Below are positions 1 to 8,774 of a DNA stretch of 49,332 bases, one piece after another (position 1 is the first letter of the stretch; every line of letters starts with the position of its first letter). The stretch is from an uncultured Chloroflexota bacterium (GTDB lineage Bacteria; Chloroflexota; UBA11872; UBA12225), in contig CADCTC010000155.1 in the NCBI GenBank assembly GCA_902805635.1, positions 1-49,332 of the forward strand, read 5' to 3'. The translations under genes and the position numbers were made by a program. The notes under the pieces were generated by a model that did not search any database, was not told where the DNA came from, and saw nothing but the letters and a program-made list of their open reading frames with translations.

Positions 1-74
1 CGCGTCTGCACTGCGGCCCGCATCGCCGCCAACGGTTTCCCCTCGGGCGATAGTGTTCCTAGAGTGTCTCCCAT
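1..74 (-). CDS. N-terminus of an unidentified protein (runs off the window)
   Basis: An open frame on the minus strand starts with ATG at 74 and is still open at the window edge (about 24 residues, beginning MGDTLGTLSPEGK). A very good ribosome-binding site (AGGAGGG, 83-89) lies 8 bases before the ATG, which is why I believe the start. It is divergent from the Gdt1 gene, so 75-213 must hold both promoters. Too little is visible to name a family. Confidence 0.5.
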   Translation of the reverse strand, partial: MGDTLGTLSPEGKPLAAMRAAVQT

Positions 75-213
75 CCTGATTTCCCTCCTGACGATCCCGC
101 CGTGTTGACGATAGCGCGTTTGGCCATCCTACACCACCACCGCGCACGCTAGCGACTCGCGCACCTGGGTGACTACCGGCTCTGCGGCCGCGATGTTGCT
201 TGAGCTCCGCTGA

Positions 214-792
214 ATGGACGCGTTCTGGGCATCGACCTTCTTCATCGCCGCAGCCGAGATGGGCGACAAGTCACAACTGGTCGCACTGGCGTACGCGACG
301 CGCTACTCCTGGAAGACCGCGATCGCCGGCGTGACGCTTGCCACACTGGTAGTGCATCTCTTCTCCGTACTGGTGGGCGAGGCGCTTGGCGCGCGGCTGC
401 CCACCTTCTGGATCCAGGTGGCGGCGGGGGTAGCGTTCGTATTCTTTGGCCTGTGGACGCTGCGCGGCGACACCTACAATGAGAGTGACGCCGGCAAGCG
501 CTCGCGCTTTGGCCCGTTTCTCACCGTGGCGACCACATTCTTCATCTCGGAGCTAGGAGATAAGACGATGCTCGCCACCATCACGCTGGCGGTGCAGCGC
601 CAGGCGTTCATCGGTGTGTGGCTCGGCTCCACGCTGGGCATGGTGGCCGCCGACGCCGTTGCGATTCTGGCGGGGCAGGTACTCGGCAGGCGCCTACCCG
701 AGCGCGCGATCAAGTTCGGCGCCGCCGCCATCTTTATCTTGTTTGGGCTGCTCACCCTGGCCGAGGCGTTCGGCCTCTTCAGCGTGGGGTAG
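214..792 (+). CDS. Gdt1/TMEM165 (UPF0016) family divalent cation transporter
   Basis: A 192-residue integral membrane protein. Two copies of the family signature E-x-G-D-K-S/T are visible (residues 15-20 and 113-118), each at the end of a hydrophobic helix. This is the internally duplicated arrangement of the Gdt1/TMEM165/MneA family, whose members move Mn2+ or Ca2+ out of the cytoplasm. Length matches the bacterial family (about 190 residues). The ATG at 214 places the first signature in the first helix. I looked for a Mn-sensing yybP-ykoY riboswitch in the 213 bases upstream and see none. The family is clear; the exact metal is inference. Confidence 0.9.
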   Translation: MDAFWASTFFIAAAEMGDKSQLVALAYATRYSWKTAIAGVTLATLVVHLFSVLVGEALGARLPTFWIQVAAGVAFVFFGLWTLRGDTYNESDAGKRSRFGPFLTVATTFFISELGDKTMLATITLAVQRQAFIGVWLGSTLGMVAADAVAILAGQVLGRRLPERAIKFGAAAIFILFGLLTLAEAFGLFSVG

Positions 793-833
793 GCGCGCCG
801 GCTGCGTGTGCCGGTGCGCGGAAGGCGGGACGC

Positions 834-1403
834 TCAGCCGGCGCGCGAGTGGCTGGGTTCCACGGGGCGTACCGATGCCTGGGGTGCGCCGGGGAGAGTG
901 GGATACGCCGGATCGTTCTCGTGCGCCGGCCGGTGGGATAGCGCGTTAGTCGAGTTCAGGTGCGCGCCGGGGTCCACGCCTACGCCGAGGCGGTCAACCA
1001 GCTCACCGCCCAGCCAGCCGGTCACGCCGCCCAGGCTGATGCCCATCACCGACAGCGTGAACGCCAGCGTCCCCGGCTCACGGCCGGGGGTGCCCATGCG
1101 CAGCATCCAGCTCACGCCGAACATCACCGCCACCACCATGTTGCCTACGCCGTGCCACAGGCCGATCGCCTTGGCGCGCGTATCACGGGGGATGGCGAAC
1201 CAGTCGATCCACCCAAAAACAGCCGCCAGCATGCCGCCCACCAACCCGCCCGTGATGGCCCAGAAGGAGGCTACCGAGAACTCTTTGTTGCCGGTGATCT
1301 TCTTGACCACGTCGAACACCAGCGAGGCGATCCAGAGGCCGAGCGGGAAGACGATCAGCATCGGGTGGACCGGATGCCCCAGCAGTTTTGCCTTGCTTTC
1401 CAT
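834..1403 (-). CDS. DUF2231 membrane protein
   Basis: A 189-residue protein with about four hydrophobic segments. The DUF2231 hallmark HPxHP is at residues 10-14, just before the first membrane helix. I chose the ATG at 1403 rather than a longer frame because GGGAGAG (1411-1417) lies at ribosome-binding distance and the family normally begins a few residues before HPxHP. DUF2231 proteins are membrane proteins of unknown function; the conserved histidines suggest metal or heme contact, which is inference. It converges on the Gdt1 gene with a 41-base gap. Confidence 0.85.
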   Translation of the reverse strand: MESKAKLLGHPVHPMLIVFPLGLWIASLVFDVVKKITGNKEFSVASFWAITGGLVGGMLAAVFGWIDWFAIPRDTRAKAIGLWHGVGNMVVAVMFGVSWMLRMGTPGREPGTLAFTLSVMGISLGGVTGWLGGELVDRLGVGVDPGAHLNSTNALSHRPAHENDPAYPTLPGAPQASVRPVEPSHSRAG

Positions 1404-1568
1404 GCGTGCTTCTCTCCCAAGGCGCCACCTTACGCGGCGGGCACCGTCGTCGCCAAGCAGCAACCACTGTGCCGCTGGTTGCCCTAGACCGCCCTGGCGC
1501 TGCCCTGGCGCGTCAGTGCAGCGCCCTACGGTCGGCCATCACTTTCCCGGCGCGGCGGGCGTTTGCTT

Positions 1569-1615
1569 GTGTGACCGCGAGTGCGGACAGGCTTCCGAAA
1601 GGAAGCAGGACACAC
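1569..1615 (+). ncRNA. structured leader (three-way junction) upstream of the Flp pilin
   Basis: A compact fold can be drawn by eye. The closing stem is GTGTG (1569-1573) with CACAC (1611-1615). Hairpin one is CCGC/GCGG (1575-1578, 1583-1586). Hairpin two is GCTTCC/GGAAGC (1591-1596, 1601-1606) capped by a GAAA tetraloop. It ends 33 bases before the pilin start. It resembles a small cis-regulatory RNA, but it lacks the conserved core bases and arm order of the c-di-GMP-I riboswitch, so I do not assign a class. Short stems in GC-rich DNA can arise by chance. Confidence 0.35.
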
Positions 1616-1648
1616 CGGACACCACAACTAGCAGTAAGGAAAACGACA

Positions 1649-1816
1649 ATGATGGACCTGATCAAGCGGCTGGCAGTCGAGGAGCAGGGCGCGGACGCCA
1701 CCGAATACGCGCTGCTGGCATCGCTCGTCGCAGTTGCCCTCATCGTGGGTGCCACCGCGCTGGGCGGCAAAATCAACAACGTCTTCAACTCCGTCCAGAA
1801 CAAGATGGTGAGCTAG
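1649..1816 (+). CDS. Flp/Fap-type pilin
   Basis: A 55-residue class IVb prepilin. The short leader MMDLIKRLAVEEQG is followed by ADATEYALLASLVAV: prepilin peptidase should cut after Gly14, leaving Glu at +5 and Tyr at +6, the classic Flp signature, then a hydrophobic helix of about 20 residues. A purine-rich site (TAAGGA, 1635-1640) precedes the ATG by 8 bases. Flp pilins are the major subunit of Tad pili used for surface attachment. No tad assembly gene is nearby, so it is an orphan locus relying on machinery elsewhere. It has its own structured leader and a strong terminator, so it is probably a single-gene, highly expressed transcript. Confidence 0.9.
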   Translation: MMDLIKRLAVEEQGADATEYALLASLVAVALIVGATALGGKINNVFNSVQNKMVS

Positions 1817-1866
1817 CCGAGCAGCACAAACGAGCGCGCAGGCGCTCGAACGTGAATAAGCACATG

Positions 1867-1894
1867 AGGGCCGTCCTTTACAGGACGGCCCTTT
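1867..1894 (+). terminator. intrinsic terminator after the pilin gene
   Basis: A perfect 10-bp inverted repeat, AGGGCCGTCC (1867-1876) and GGACGGCCCT (1883-1892), with a 6-base loop and a short T tract, begins 51 bases after the pilin stop codon. Confidence 0.85.
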
Positions 1895-2040
1895 GGCGTG
1901 TCTCCGCTCTGCGTCTGCTCGCGCGGCGCCGTAACTGCGCGAGAACTCGTGTGGCACGGAATCGCGCCAGTGTCGTCACCGTACCGCAGTGAGAGCCGGC
2001 ACAACCTGTGCGTTAAGTCGGTGCAGACGGAGATACCAAG

Positions 2041-2148
2041 ATGCGCAACCTGCTTTGCATGGCCCTGCACCGCTCACGCGGCAAATGGCTCCCTAACGTA
2101 GACGGCTACTGGTTCTGCCTCGGCTGCCATTCCGAGCGCTACTCATAG
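2041..2148 (+). CDS. 35-residue cysteine/histidine mini-protein (DUF1660-like)
   Basis: A short frame with ATG at 2041 and TAG at 2146-2148. GGAG at 2029-2032 sits 8 bases upstream. The peptide has Cys6 and His10 near the start and C-x-x-C-H near the end with aromatic residues between (YWFCLGCHSER). This layout resembles the tiny zinc-binding DUF1660 proteins. The pairing of a good ribosome-binding site with a patterned Cys/His peptide is the reason to believe it. Function unknown; probably a small zinc-binding protein. Confidence 0.5.
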   Translation: MRNLLCMALHRSRGKWLPNVDGYWFCLGCHSERYS

Positions 2149-2163
2149 GGGCCCGTCGGTAGG

Positions 2164-3282
2164 CTAGGGATCGATCGTCCAGTCGGCCAGGCCCGGCGGC
2201 AGCGGCGCCGGGCGCTCGCAGGTCGTCTCCAGCCGCACGTGGCAGTCCTCGGCCGATGATTCGTGGATGGCGTTGACGATATCCACCACGTGACAGCCCA
2301 TCTCGCCGTTGGCTCGGTGCGGGCGGCCGGAGCGCAGCGCCGCCGCCAGGTCGGCCACTCCCACGCCACGGCTGTTGCCGGTGTAGCCGAACTCGGGCTC
2401 TACCGGGTGCAGGTCCGCGCTGTCCGCCTTCCGTAGAAACAGCGTGCCGCCGAAATTATTCGGATCGATGCACCGTAGCGACCCTTCGGTGCCGTACACC
2501 TCGACGTGCGGTAGTCCGGTGGCGTAGACGTCCGCGGTCATCAAAAACTGGCACACCGCGCCGTTTGCAAAGTCCAGGATGCCGGAGACGTGCGTTGGCG
2601 CATTGACCGGCAGCACCCTGCCGCCGCGCTCGCGCTGCTCCCACGTCTTGCGAGCAGAACCGGTCACGCGCGCCACCGGGCCCAGCAGGTTGATCAGCGC
2701 GTGCAGGTAGTACGGTCCACGGTCAAACGCCCAACTGCCACCGTATTCAAGGAAGTCAGTCATGTAGAAGCTGACGTACTCGCCGTCCTTGGGCGCCGGC
2801 CGCGACGGCGGCCGGGCGTGCAGGTTGGCCAGCGCGCCCACCGGCTCCCCGATGGCCCCCGAGTCGATCAGCTTGCGCGCCGTCTGCCAGGCGCCGCCAA
2901 AGAACGTGTCCGGCGCCGCGCCCACGCGCAGCCCCTTCTCTCCCGCCATCGCCAGCAGCCAGCGTGCGTCGTCGCGGTAAATGGTGAGTGGCTTCTCGCT
3001 GTAGGGGTGCTTGCCCGCCTCCAGCACGCGCCGCGCAACGTCATAGTGCGCGCGGTGCGGCGTTAGGTTGATGACGATCTCCACCTCCGGGTCGGCCAGC
3101 AGATCATCGACCGACAGCGCCCGCGGAACGCCGTATTCAGCCGCGCGCGCCTGCGCCGCCTCCAGACGCGCGTCCGCGACGGCCACCACGTCAAACCCCT
3201 CGAACCGCTTTGCGTTCTCCAGGTACTTCCCGCTGATCTGGCCGCAGCCGATCAGCCCGACTTTCGCCACCAATCCCACCAT
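2164..3282 (-). CDS. Gfo/Idh/MocA family NAD(P)-dependent oxidoreductase
   Basis: 372 residues. The N-terminal Rossmann fold shows G-C-G-Q-I-S (residues 12-17). The family signature EKP is at residues 96-98, contributing the lysine near the active site. The C-terminal half is the usual alpha/beta substrate domain, with an H-x-x-x-x-L segment (YYLHALINLLG) that carries the catalytic histidine in relatives. Such enzymes oxidise or reduce sugars, inositols or amino sugars. Here the cofactor fold is clear but the substrate is not. It is transcribed with the YibE/F gene 21 bases upstream. Confidence 0.9.
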   Translation of the reverse strand: MVGLVAKVGLIGCGQISGKYLENAKRFEGFDVVAVADARLEAAQARAAEYGVPRALSVDDLLADPEVEIVINLTPHRAHYDVARRVLEAGKHPYSEKPLTIYRDDARWLLAMAGEKGLRVGAAPDTFFGGAWQTARKLIDSGAIGEPVGALANLHARPPSRPAPKDGEYVSFYMTDFLEYGGSWAFDRGPYYLHALINLLGPVARVTGSARKTWEQRERGGRVLPVNAPTHVSGILDFANGAVCQFLMTADVYATGLPHVEVYGTEGSLRCIDPNNFGGTLFLRKADSADLHPVEPEFGYTGNSRGVGVADLAAALRSGRPHRANGEMGCHVVDIVNAIHESSAEDCHVRLETTCERPAPLPPGLADWTIDP

Positions 3283-3303
3283 GCGCTCGCTCCTCCGCTA
3301 TCT

Positions 3304-4614
3304 TCAGACGCCAACTTTGTCGTCAGCGTAGCGTACAGGTTGCGCCTCCGCAGCCTCTGTGGCTGCCATGGTCGTCGGTGCTTCGCGGAAGCGGCGCCGG
3401 TAAGCCGGGTTGCAGCTCAGCGCCGCCAGGGTGGTGGTGATGGGCATCGCCGCCGCCAGCCCCAAGCTGCCGGCGATGGCGCGCAGCAGCTCCGCGACGA
3501 TCATCTCGCGGTTCCACACCGTGTCCAGCAGCGAGGCGTACATCGCGAACAGCAGCAGCATCGGGAGAGCCGCTCCCGCATAGGCCAGCACCAGTGTGTG
3601 CACCGCCGCCGCGACGTGGGTCTTTCCAATCGCCATGCCACGCCGGAACAGCTCTGCGCGGGTGGTGTATGGGTCCGCCGCGTGGAACTCGAACACCGTG
3701 GCCGCCTGCGCCACGGTCACGTCCACCAGCCCGCCGACAACGCCGATCAGCATCCCCGCCAGCAGCAGACCGCGCGGGTCCACCGCACCTCCAGTGCCCG
3801 CGTAGAGCAGGTTGACCTCTTCGCTAATGCCAAAACCAGAGAGGTCAGCCAGCCGCACCGCCACCACGGTGAAGGTGCCCACCAGCGCCAGGCTGCTCCC
3901 GATCCCCATGAGCGGCACCAACCCGGCGCGCCCTGGACCGTGAGTGAGCAGCAGCGACGGCACCGCGATCAGCCCGCACCCGACCAACGCCACCTGCACC
4001 GGAGGCGCGCCCGTCAGCAGCCGCGGGATGATGAACCACCACAGCACGCACACCGCCGACCCCAGTGCCACCAGCGCCCGCAGGCCCTGCTTGCCCGCCA
4101 CCGCCGCGATGCCCCCCGCGAACACTACCGCACCCCACAGCAGCCACGGCCAGCGGCGATGGTCCACCAGCTCGTACGTCCCCGCGTCGGTGGTGCCCGT
4201 CGCTGCCAGTGCGTCGGCGGCAGCCGCGGCCGGGACGCCCGCCATCGCCCCGACGCCGGCCGGCGTGTACGCCAGCACCACGTCATCGCCGGGAGCGTAC
4301 TGGCGCGCCGCCGCCGGAATGCTCACCACGCCGCTCTCTTGAATCTCGATCCGCACCTCGCGCCCCGCCTGTGCACCCCGCGTCACACGTACCGTCAACA
4401 GCCGCGCAGCGGCGCCACCCGGCCCTGCCAGCGCGTCATCACGTGTGACGCGCTGCACGCCGGTCACCTCACCCTCCATGATCTCGCGCGCAGCGGCGGG
4501 TGGTGCCTCGGGGCTCACCGCCGGCCGTGGCAGCTCCGGTGAGCTCAACCAGAGCGCGGCCAGCATCACCAGAAGCGCCAGTCCGCCCAGCGCGTTCCAA
4601 GCTATGGGCCTCAC
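3304..4614 (-). CDS. YibE/F family membrane protein
   Basis: 436 residues. There is an N-terminal anchor helix, an extracytoplasmic beta-rich part with residues 48-120 resembling the YibE soluble region, then about seven hydrophobic helices. The conserved YibE/F segment near the C-terminus is present (LIGVVGGLVDVTVAQAAT, then G-K-T-H and LVLAYAGAALPMLLLF). Members are predicted exporters of unknown substrate. Family assignment is firm; transport is inference. It is divergent from the 3-hydroxyacyl-CoA dehydrogenase gene, with both promoters in the 45-base gap. Confidence 0.85.
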   Translation of the reverse strand: MRPIAWNALGGLALLVMLAALWLSSPELPRPAVSPEAPPAAAREIMEGEVTGVQRVTRDDALAGPGGAAARLLTVRVTRGAQAGREVRIEIQESGVVSIPAAARQYAPGDDVVLAYTPAGVGAMAGVPAAAAADALAATGTTDAGTYELVDHRRWPWLLWGAVVFAGGIAAVAGKQGLRALVALGSAVCVLWWFIIPRLLTGAPPVQVALVGCGLIAVPSLLLTHGPGRAGLVPLMGIGSSLALVGTFTVVAVRLADLSGFGISEEVNLLYAGTGGAVDPRGLLLAGMLIGVVGGLVDVTVAQAATVFEFHAADPYTTRAELFRRGMAIGKTHVAAAVHTLVLAYAGAALPMLLLFAMYASLLDTVWNREMIVAELLRAIAGSLGLAAAMPITTTLAALSCNPAYRRRFREAPTTMAATEAAEAQPVRYADDKVGV

Positions 4615-4659
4615 GCCGGTTCAGCTCGGCAGCCGTCTGTCAGCCGTATAGTCCTGCCC

Positions 4660-5655
4660 ATGGGCACAGTGAGTGCAACGTCCGAACCGGCTGCGGCGTC
4701 GAAGCTGCCGCCCGTTACACGCATCGCCGTTGCCGGCGCCGGCTTCATGGGCGGGGGTATCGCCGCCGAGCTCGCGCTGCGCCTGTCACACGTGGAGGCG
4801 GTGACCCTCTGGGATGCGACCTCCGGGGCAGCCTCACGTGCCGTGGAGCGTGCCCGGCAGGTGGCGGACGTGCTGTCAAGCGCAGGTGTCCTCGCGCGCG
4901 GCGACGCGGACGCACGCCTGCCCCGGCTGCGCGCCGCTGCCACGCTGGAAGAGGCGCTGGAAGGCGCGCAGTACGTTGCCGAAGCCGTGCCGGAGGACCT
5001 GGACGTCAAGCGGCAGGTCTTCCGCCGCCTGGACGCCGCCGCGTCTCCGGACGCCGTCCTGGCGAGCAACACCTCCGGCTTCGACCCGGCCGACCTTAGC
5101 GCCGGTCTCATGCACCCTGAGCGCGTTGTCGTGGCGCACTACTTTGGCCCGGCCTATCTGATCCCGGCGGTCGAGGTGGTGCCGCATGCCGGCACCGCGC
5201 CGTGGGCGGTGGCGCGTACAGAGGCGGTGCTGCGTGCGGCCGGGAAGCGCCCCATTCTGCTGGGAAAGTTCGTGCCCGGCTTCGTCGCCAACCGACTCCA
5301 GCAGGCATTGTTCCGGGAGGCGCTCTGGCTGGTGCGACAGGGCATCGCCACACCGGAGGCCATAGATGAGATCGTGCGCTACAGCTTTGGACCACGCCTG
5401 GCCGCGCTTGGTCCCATAACCGTCGCCGACTTCGCCGGCCTGGACGTGTACGCCAGCCTCGCCCAGAACGTCTGGCCCAGCCTGTCCACCGAAGCCGCGG
5501 CCGGCGCACCGCCGCAAGAGATCGTCACACACATCGGCGGCGGGCGCGCGGGGGCCAAGACCGGCGCCGGCTTCTACGACTGGCCCGACGAACGCCGCAA
5601 CACAACCACCGCGCGACGTGACGCGGCTCTCTCCCGCGCGCTGCAGGAAGGCTGA
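4660..5655 (+). CDS. 3-hydroxyacyl-CoA dehydrogenase family protein
   Basis: 331 residues. The Rossmann motif GAGFMGGG is at residues 26-33. The segment around residue 159 (VVAHYFGPAYLIPAVEVV) matches the HFFNP/HWFNP region carrying the active-site histidine. The C-terminal helical domain (GFVANRLQQALFREA) is the dimerisation part. The family oxidises L-3-hydroxyacyl-CoA with NAD+ or acts on other 3-hydroxy acids such as gulonate. No hydratase or thiolase is adjacent, so a role outside classic beta-oxidation is possible. No clear ribosome-binding site is visible before the ATG. Confidence 0.85.
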   Translation: MGTVSATSEPAAASKLPPVTRIAVAGAGFMGGGIAAELALRLSHVEAVTLWDATSGAASRAVERARQVADVLSSAGVLARGDADARLPRLRAAATLEEALEGAQYVAEAVPEDLDVKRQVFRRLDAAASPDAVLASNTSGFDPADLSAGLMHPERVVVAHYFGPAYLIPAVEVVPHAGTAPWAVARTEAVLRAAGKRPILLGKFVPGFVANRLQQALFREALWLVRQGIATPEAIDEIVRYSFGPRLAALGPITVADFAGLDVYASLAQNVWPSLSTEAAAGAPPQEIVTHIGGGRAGAKTGAGFYDWPDERRNTTTARRDAALSRALQEG

Positions 5656-5702
5656 CACTTCCCTCATGCACGCGGGCGCGGGTGTATGCTGGTGCCACCT
5701 CA

Positions 5703-7334
5703 ATGGCTAAGGCAGACACCCTCGCCCCTTCGGCGCCGGCGCGCTACGCATCACGCGGCATGGTTGCTTCCGCGTCTCCCGCCGCGGCGGCGGTGGGGCT
5801 GCGCGTCCTCATGGACGGCGGCAACGCGTTCGACGCCGCAGTCGCGACGGCCCTGGTAGAGGGGCTGACGCTCCCTGCCTCGTGTGGCCTTGGCGGCGAC
5901 ATGTTCGCCGTGCTCTACGACGCTCGCAGCCGCAGTACCTATGCCATCAACGGCAGCGGTGTCGCGGCCGGCTGGGCCAGCCGCGACTACTATGTCTCGC
6001 GCGGCCACACCCAGATGCCGCTCTATGGCGTGCACTCCGTCTCGGTCCCCGGCGCGCCGGACGCCTACTGGACGCTCCACCAGCGCTTCGGCTCGCGTCC
6101 CTGGAGCAAGCTTGTGGAGCCTGCGATCACCTGCGCCGAGGACGGCATCGCGCTGTCGGCCGCGCTGGCGCGCTCGATCGGCAACCAGAAGAAGTTCCTG
6201 GACGACCCGGCCAGCACCGCCACGTTCCTGGCCGGCGGCCAACCGCCGGAGGCCGGCGCCGTCTTCCGCCGGCCAGACTACGCGCGCTCGCTGCGCACGC
6301 TGGCCCAGGATGGTCCCGAACCCTTCTACCGCGGCTCCATTGCGCGCGAGACGTGCACCTACCTACAGGCACAGGGCGGCCTGCTGGAGGAGGCCGACTT
6401 CGCCGGTCACGCCACAGAGGTGTACGCGCCGCTGCGCACCACCTACCGCGACGTCGAGGTGTGCTCCACCGCGCCTCCGTCGCAGGGGATGATCATCCTG
6501 GAATGGCTCAACCTGCTGGAGAGCTTCGATCTGGCCGGCTCCGGCTTTGGCACCGCGGAGACGCTCCACCTGATGGCCGAAACCAAGAAGCTGGCCTTTG
6601 CCGACCGCCTGCGCTACGCCGGTGACCCCCGCTTCATAGACGTGCCACTGAACGAGCTGCTCTCCAAGTCGTTCGCCGCGCGCCGGCTGCAAGCGCTGGA
6701 CCGGCGGCGCGCCGCTACCCAGGTAGAAGGCGCGCTGCCGGAGGCGCTGCACGGCGACACCAGCTCGTTCTGCGTGGCCGACGGACAGGGCAATATGGTG
6801 TCGTTCATCCACAGCCTCTCGGCCGGCTTTGGCTCCGGGGTCACCGCGGGGGAGACGGGCATCCTGCTCAATAACCGTGCAGGGCGTGGCTTTACCCTGG
6901 AGGAGGGACATCCCAACGTCATCCAGGGCGGCAAGCGCACCATGCACACCCTCAACTGCTACCTGCTCCTGCGCGACGGGCAGCCTTACGCCGTGGGCGG
7001 CACTCCCGGCGGCGACCAGCAGCCGCAGTGGAACGTGCAGACCATTACCAACGTGGTCGATTTCGGCCAGCACGCGCAGCAGGCGGCCGACGCGCCGCGC
7101 TGGTACTCGTTCCCCGGCACCGACCCGGTGTTCGACAGCAAACCGTTCGACGTGCGCCTCGAATCGCGCTTCGGCCCGGACACCGTGGCTGGCCTGGTGG
7201 CGCGCGGCCACCAGGTGGTGGATATCGGCCCCTGGGGCTCGCCTGGGGCCATCCAGCTTATCCAGCGGCTGCCCAACGGCGTGCTCGCCGGTGGCAGCGA
7301 CTCGCGTGCCGGAGGCATCGCCCTCGGTTGGTAG
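5703..7334 (+). CDS. gamma-glutamyltransferase (Ntn hydrolase family)
   Basis: 543 residues from the ATG at 5703; an in-frame GTG at 5682 would add seven. The self-processing site is clear: the invariant Thr (residue 353, in HGDTSSF) becomes the N-terminal nucleophile of the small subunit. Downstream are VSFIHSLSAGFGSG and the oxyanion/substrate loop LLLRDGQPYAVGGTPGGD. It transfers or hydrolyses the gamma-glutamyl group of glutathione and related amides. No signal peptide is evident, so it is probably cytoplasmic, like many short bacterial relatives. It starts 47 bases after the dehydrogenase gene and may be co-transcribed. Confidence 0.92.
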   Translation: MAKADTLAPSAPARYASRGMVASASPAAAAVGLRVLMDGGNAFDAAVATALVEGLTLPASCGLGGDMFAVLYDARSRSTYAINGSGVAAGWASRDYYVSRGHTQMPLYGVHSVSVPGAPDAYWTLHQRFGSRPWSKLVEPAITCAEDGIALSAALARSIGNQKKFLDDPASTATFLAGGQPPEAGAVFRRPDYARSLRTLAQDGPEPFYRGSIARETCTYLQAQGGLLEEADFAGHATEVYAPLRTTYRDVEVCSTAPPSQGMIILEWLNLLESFDLAGSGFGTAETLHLMAETKKLAFADRLRYAGDPRFIDVPLNELLSKSFAARRLQALDRRRAATQVEGALPEALHGDTSSFCVADGQGNMVSFIHSLSAGFGSGVTAGETGILLNNRAGRGFTLEEGHPNVIQGGKRTMHTLNCYLLLRDGQPYAVGGTPGGDQQPQWNVQTITNVVDFGQHAQQAADAPRWYSFPGTDPVFDSKPFDVRLESRFGPDTVAGLVARGHQVVDIGPWGSPGAIQLIQRLPNGVLAGGSDSRAGGIALGW

Positions 7335-7355
7335 GCGTGTGGGATACTCGGACCG

Positions 7356-8774
7356 GTGGGTGGCTCAACCGACCGTGACCGTCTCCTGCGCCGCCTGCGA
7401 GAGCTGCACGACGCCTCGCTCGCGCTGGCGGCCCCCGTACGCGCCGAGCCGGGCGCTATCGCGACCCTGCTCAAGGAGATTGTGGGCCGCGCCATGGCAT
7501 CGCTGGGAGCGACCGACGGTGCCCTGGTCCTCGTAGAGGACTCAGCCTGGCAAGACCTGGTCCCCGGCACGCGCGCCGAAGATGGGCTAATCACCCTGCG
7601 CCTCACGGGTGAACCGTACCGCCGGCACTGGCGTCCGGAAGGCGCCACGACATACGTGCTCGGCACCGGCGAGACCGTGTGGGTGCCCGACACGGCTGTT
7701 CCAGGGCAATTCGGCAGCTATCCGGAGCTGGTGGCGCAGGGCATTGGCGCATTCGCCATCGTGCCCCTGCGCGCCGGCGGGCGTGTGGTGGGCAGGCTGG
7801 GGTTCAACTTTGGGCACGGCGCCGGTCTGGATGATGGCGATCGCGAGGCGATGGAGATCTTCGCCGGCCACGCCGCCGCCGCGCTGGAGCGTGCCCGGTT
7901 CTTCCGAGCGGAGGCGGAGCGCGCCACCGCCTATGCCGCGGTGCGCGCTCGCGACGAGCTCCTGGCCGTCGCCTCGCACGATCTCAAGAACCCGCTCACC
8001 GTGATCCGTGGCACCGCCGACGCGCTCCACCGGCTGATCGCATCCGGCCGTGTGCCTTCACCGGAACGCCTGGCGGACAGGCTGGTCAGGATCTCCGACG
8101 CGGCGGCGCGGATGACGGCGCAGCTAGACGAGCTGCGCGAAGACGCCGGGGCGTCGCTGGCCGCCGAGGCGCCCGGCGCGCCACCTGACGGAGCTGGTCA
8201 TGATGGCGGCGGGCCCACCGGCAGTGCCGTCGACGCGGTTGGGAGCGTTGAGGGCGCAGCGGGTGAGCTTGTCGATCTGGCGGCGCTGGCGCACGACGCC
8301 ATCGCCGCGCACAGTGGGATCGCCGGCCGGCACCGTTTCGCACTGCATGGAGATGCCGCGAACCATGGCGGGCCGGGGAGTGAGCACGGCGGTGAGCTGC
8401 GCGGCCACTGGAGCGCTGTGCGCCTGGCGCGTGTGATCGACAACTTGCTCTCAAACGCCATCAAGTACAGCCCGAACCGCTCCACCGTCACCGTCAGGTT
8501 GCGTCGCGAGCACGCGCACGATAGGGAGTGGGCCGTGTTTGACGTAACCGACCAGGGCATTGGCATCCCGGCAGTGGACCTGCCCCGCGTCTTCGACCGC
8601 TTCTACCGCGCCACCAACGTCCCGTCGCTTGTCAGCGGTTCAGGCATCGGTCTGGCCGCGGTGCGGGAGAGCGTGGAGCGCATGGGTGGCCGGGTGACCG
8701 TGGAAAGCGAGCTGGGCAAAGGCAGCACCTTCACCGTCCACCTGCCGCTGCCGGCCTGCCCATCTCCCCCCTAA
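7356..8774 (+). CDS. soluble GAF-domain sensor histidine kinase
   Basis: 472 residues from a GTG start. Order: GAF domain (about 20-180), dimerisation/phosphoacceptor domain with H-box ASHDLKNPL (His208), a long Gly/Ala-rich linker (about 262-310), and a HATPase domain with N box (DNLLSNAIKY), G1 (DQGIGIP) and G2 (GSGIGLA). No membrane helix is present, so it senses a cytoplasmic signal through GAF. No response regulator is adjacent. It begins 21 bases after gamma-glutamyltransferase. The glycine-rich linker is unusual and is probably flexible. Confidence 0.9.
   Translation: MGGSTDRDRLLRRLRELHDASLALAAPVRAEPGAIATLLKEIVGRAMASLGATDGALVLVEDSAWQDLVPGTRAEDGLITLRLTGEPYRRHWRPEGATTYVLGTGETVWVPDTAVPGQFGSYPELVAQGIGAFAIVPLRAGGRVVGRLGFNFGHGAGLDDGDREAMEIFAGHAAAALERARFFRAEAERATAYAAVRARDELLAVASHDLKNPLTVIRGTADALHRLIASGRVPSPERLADRLVRISDAAARMTAQLDELREDAGASLAAEAPGAPPDGAGHDGGGPTGSAVDAVGSVEGAAGELVDLAALAHDAIAAHSGIAGRHRFALHGDAANHGGPGSEHGGELRGHWSAVRLARVIDNLLSNAIKYSPNRSTVTVRLRREHAHDREWAVFDVTDQGIGIPAVDLPRVFDRFYRATNVPSLVSGSGIGLAAVRESVERMGGRVTVESELGKGSTFTVHLPLPACPSPP

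Noticed and set aside
1..213. Manganese (yybP-ykoY) riboswitch before the Gdt1 gene
   Set aside because: No conserved core or paired loops could be found in the upstream region.
808..1992. 394-codon plus-strand frame over the DUF2231 and pilin genes
   Set aside because: No protein pattern; overlaps two genes with clear signatures.
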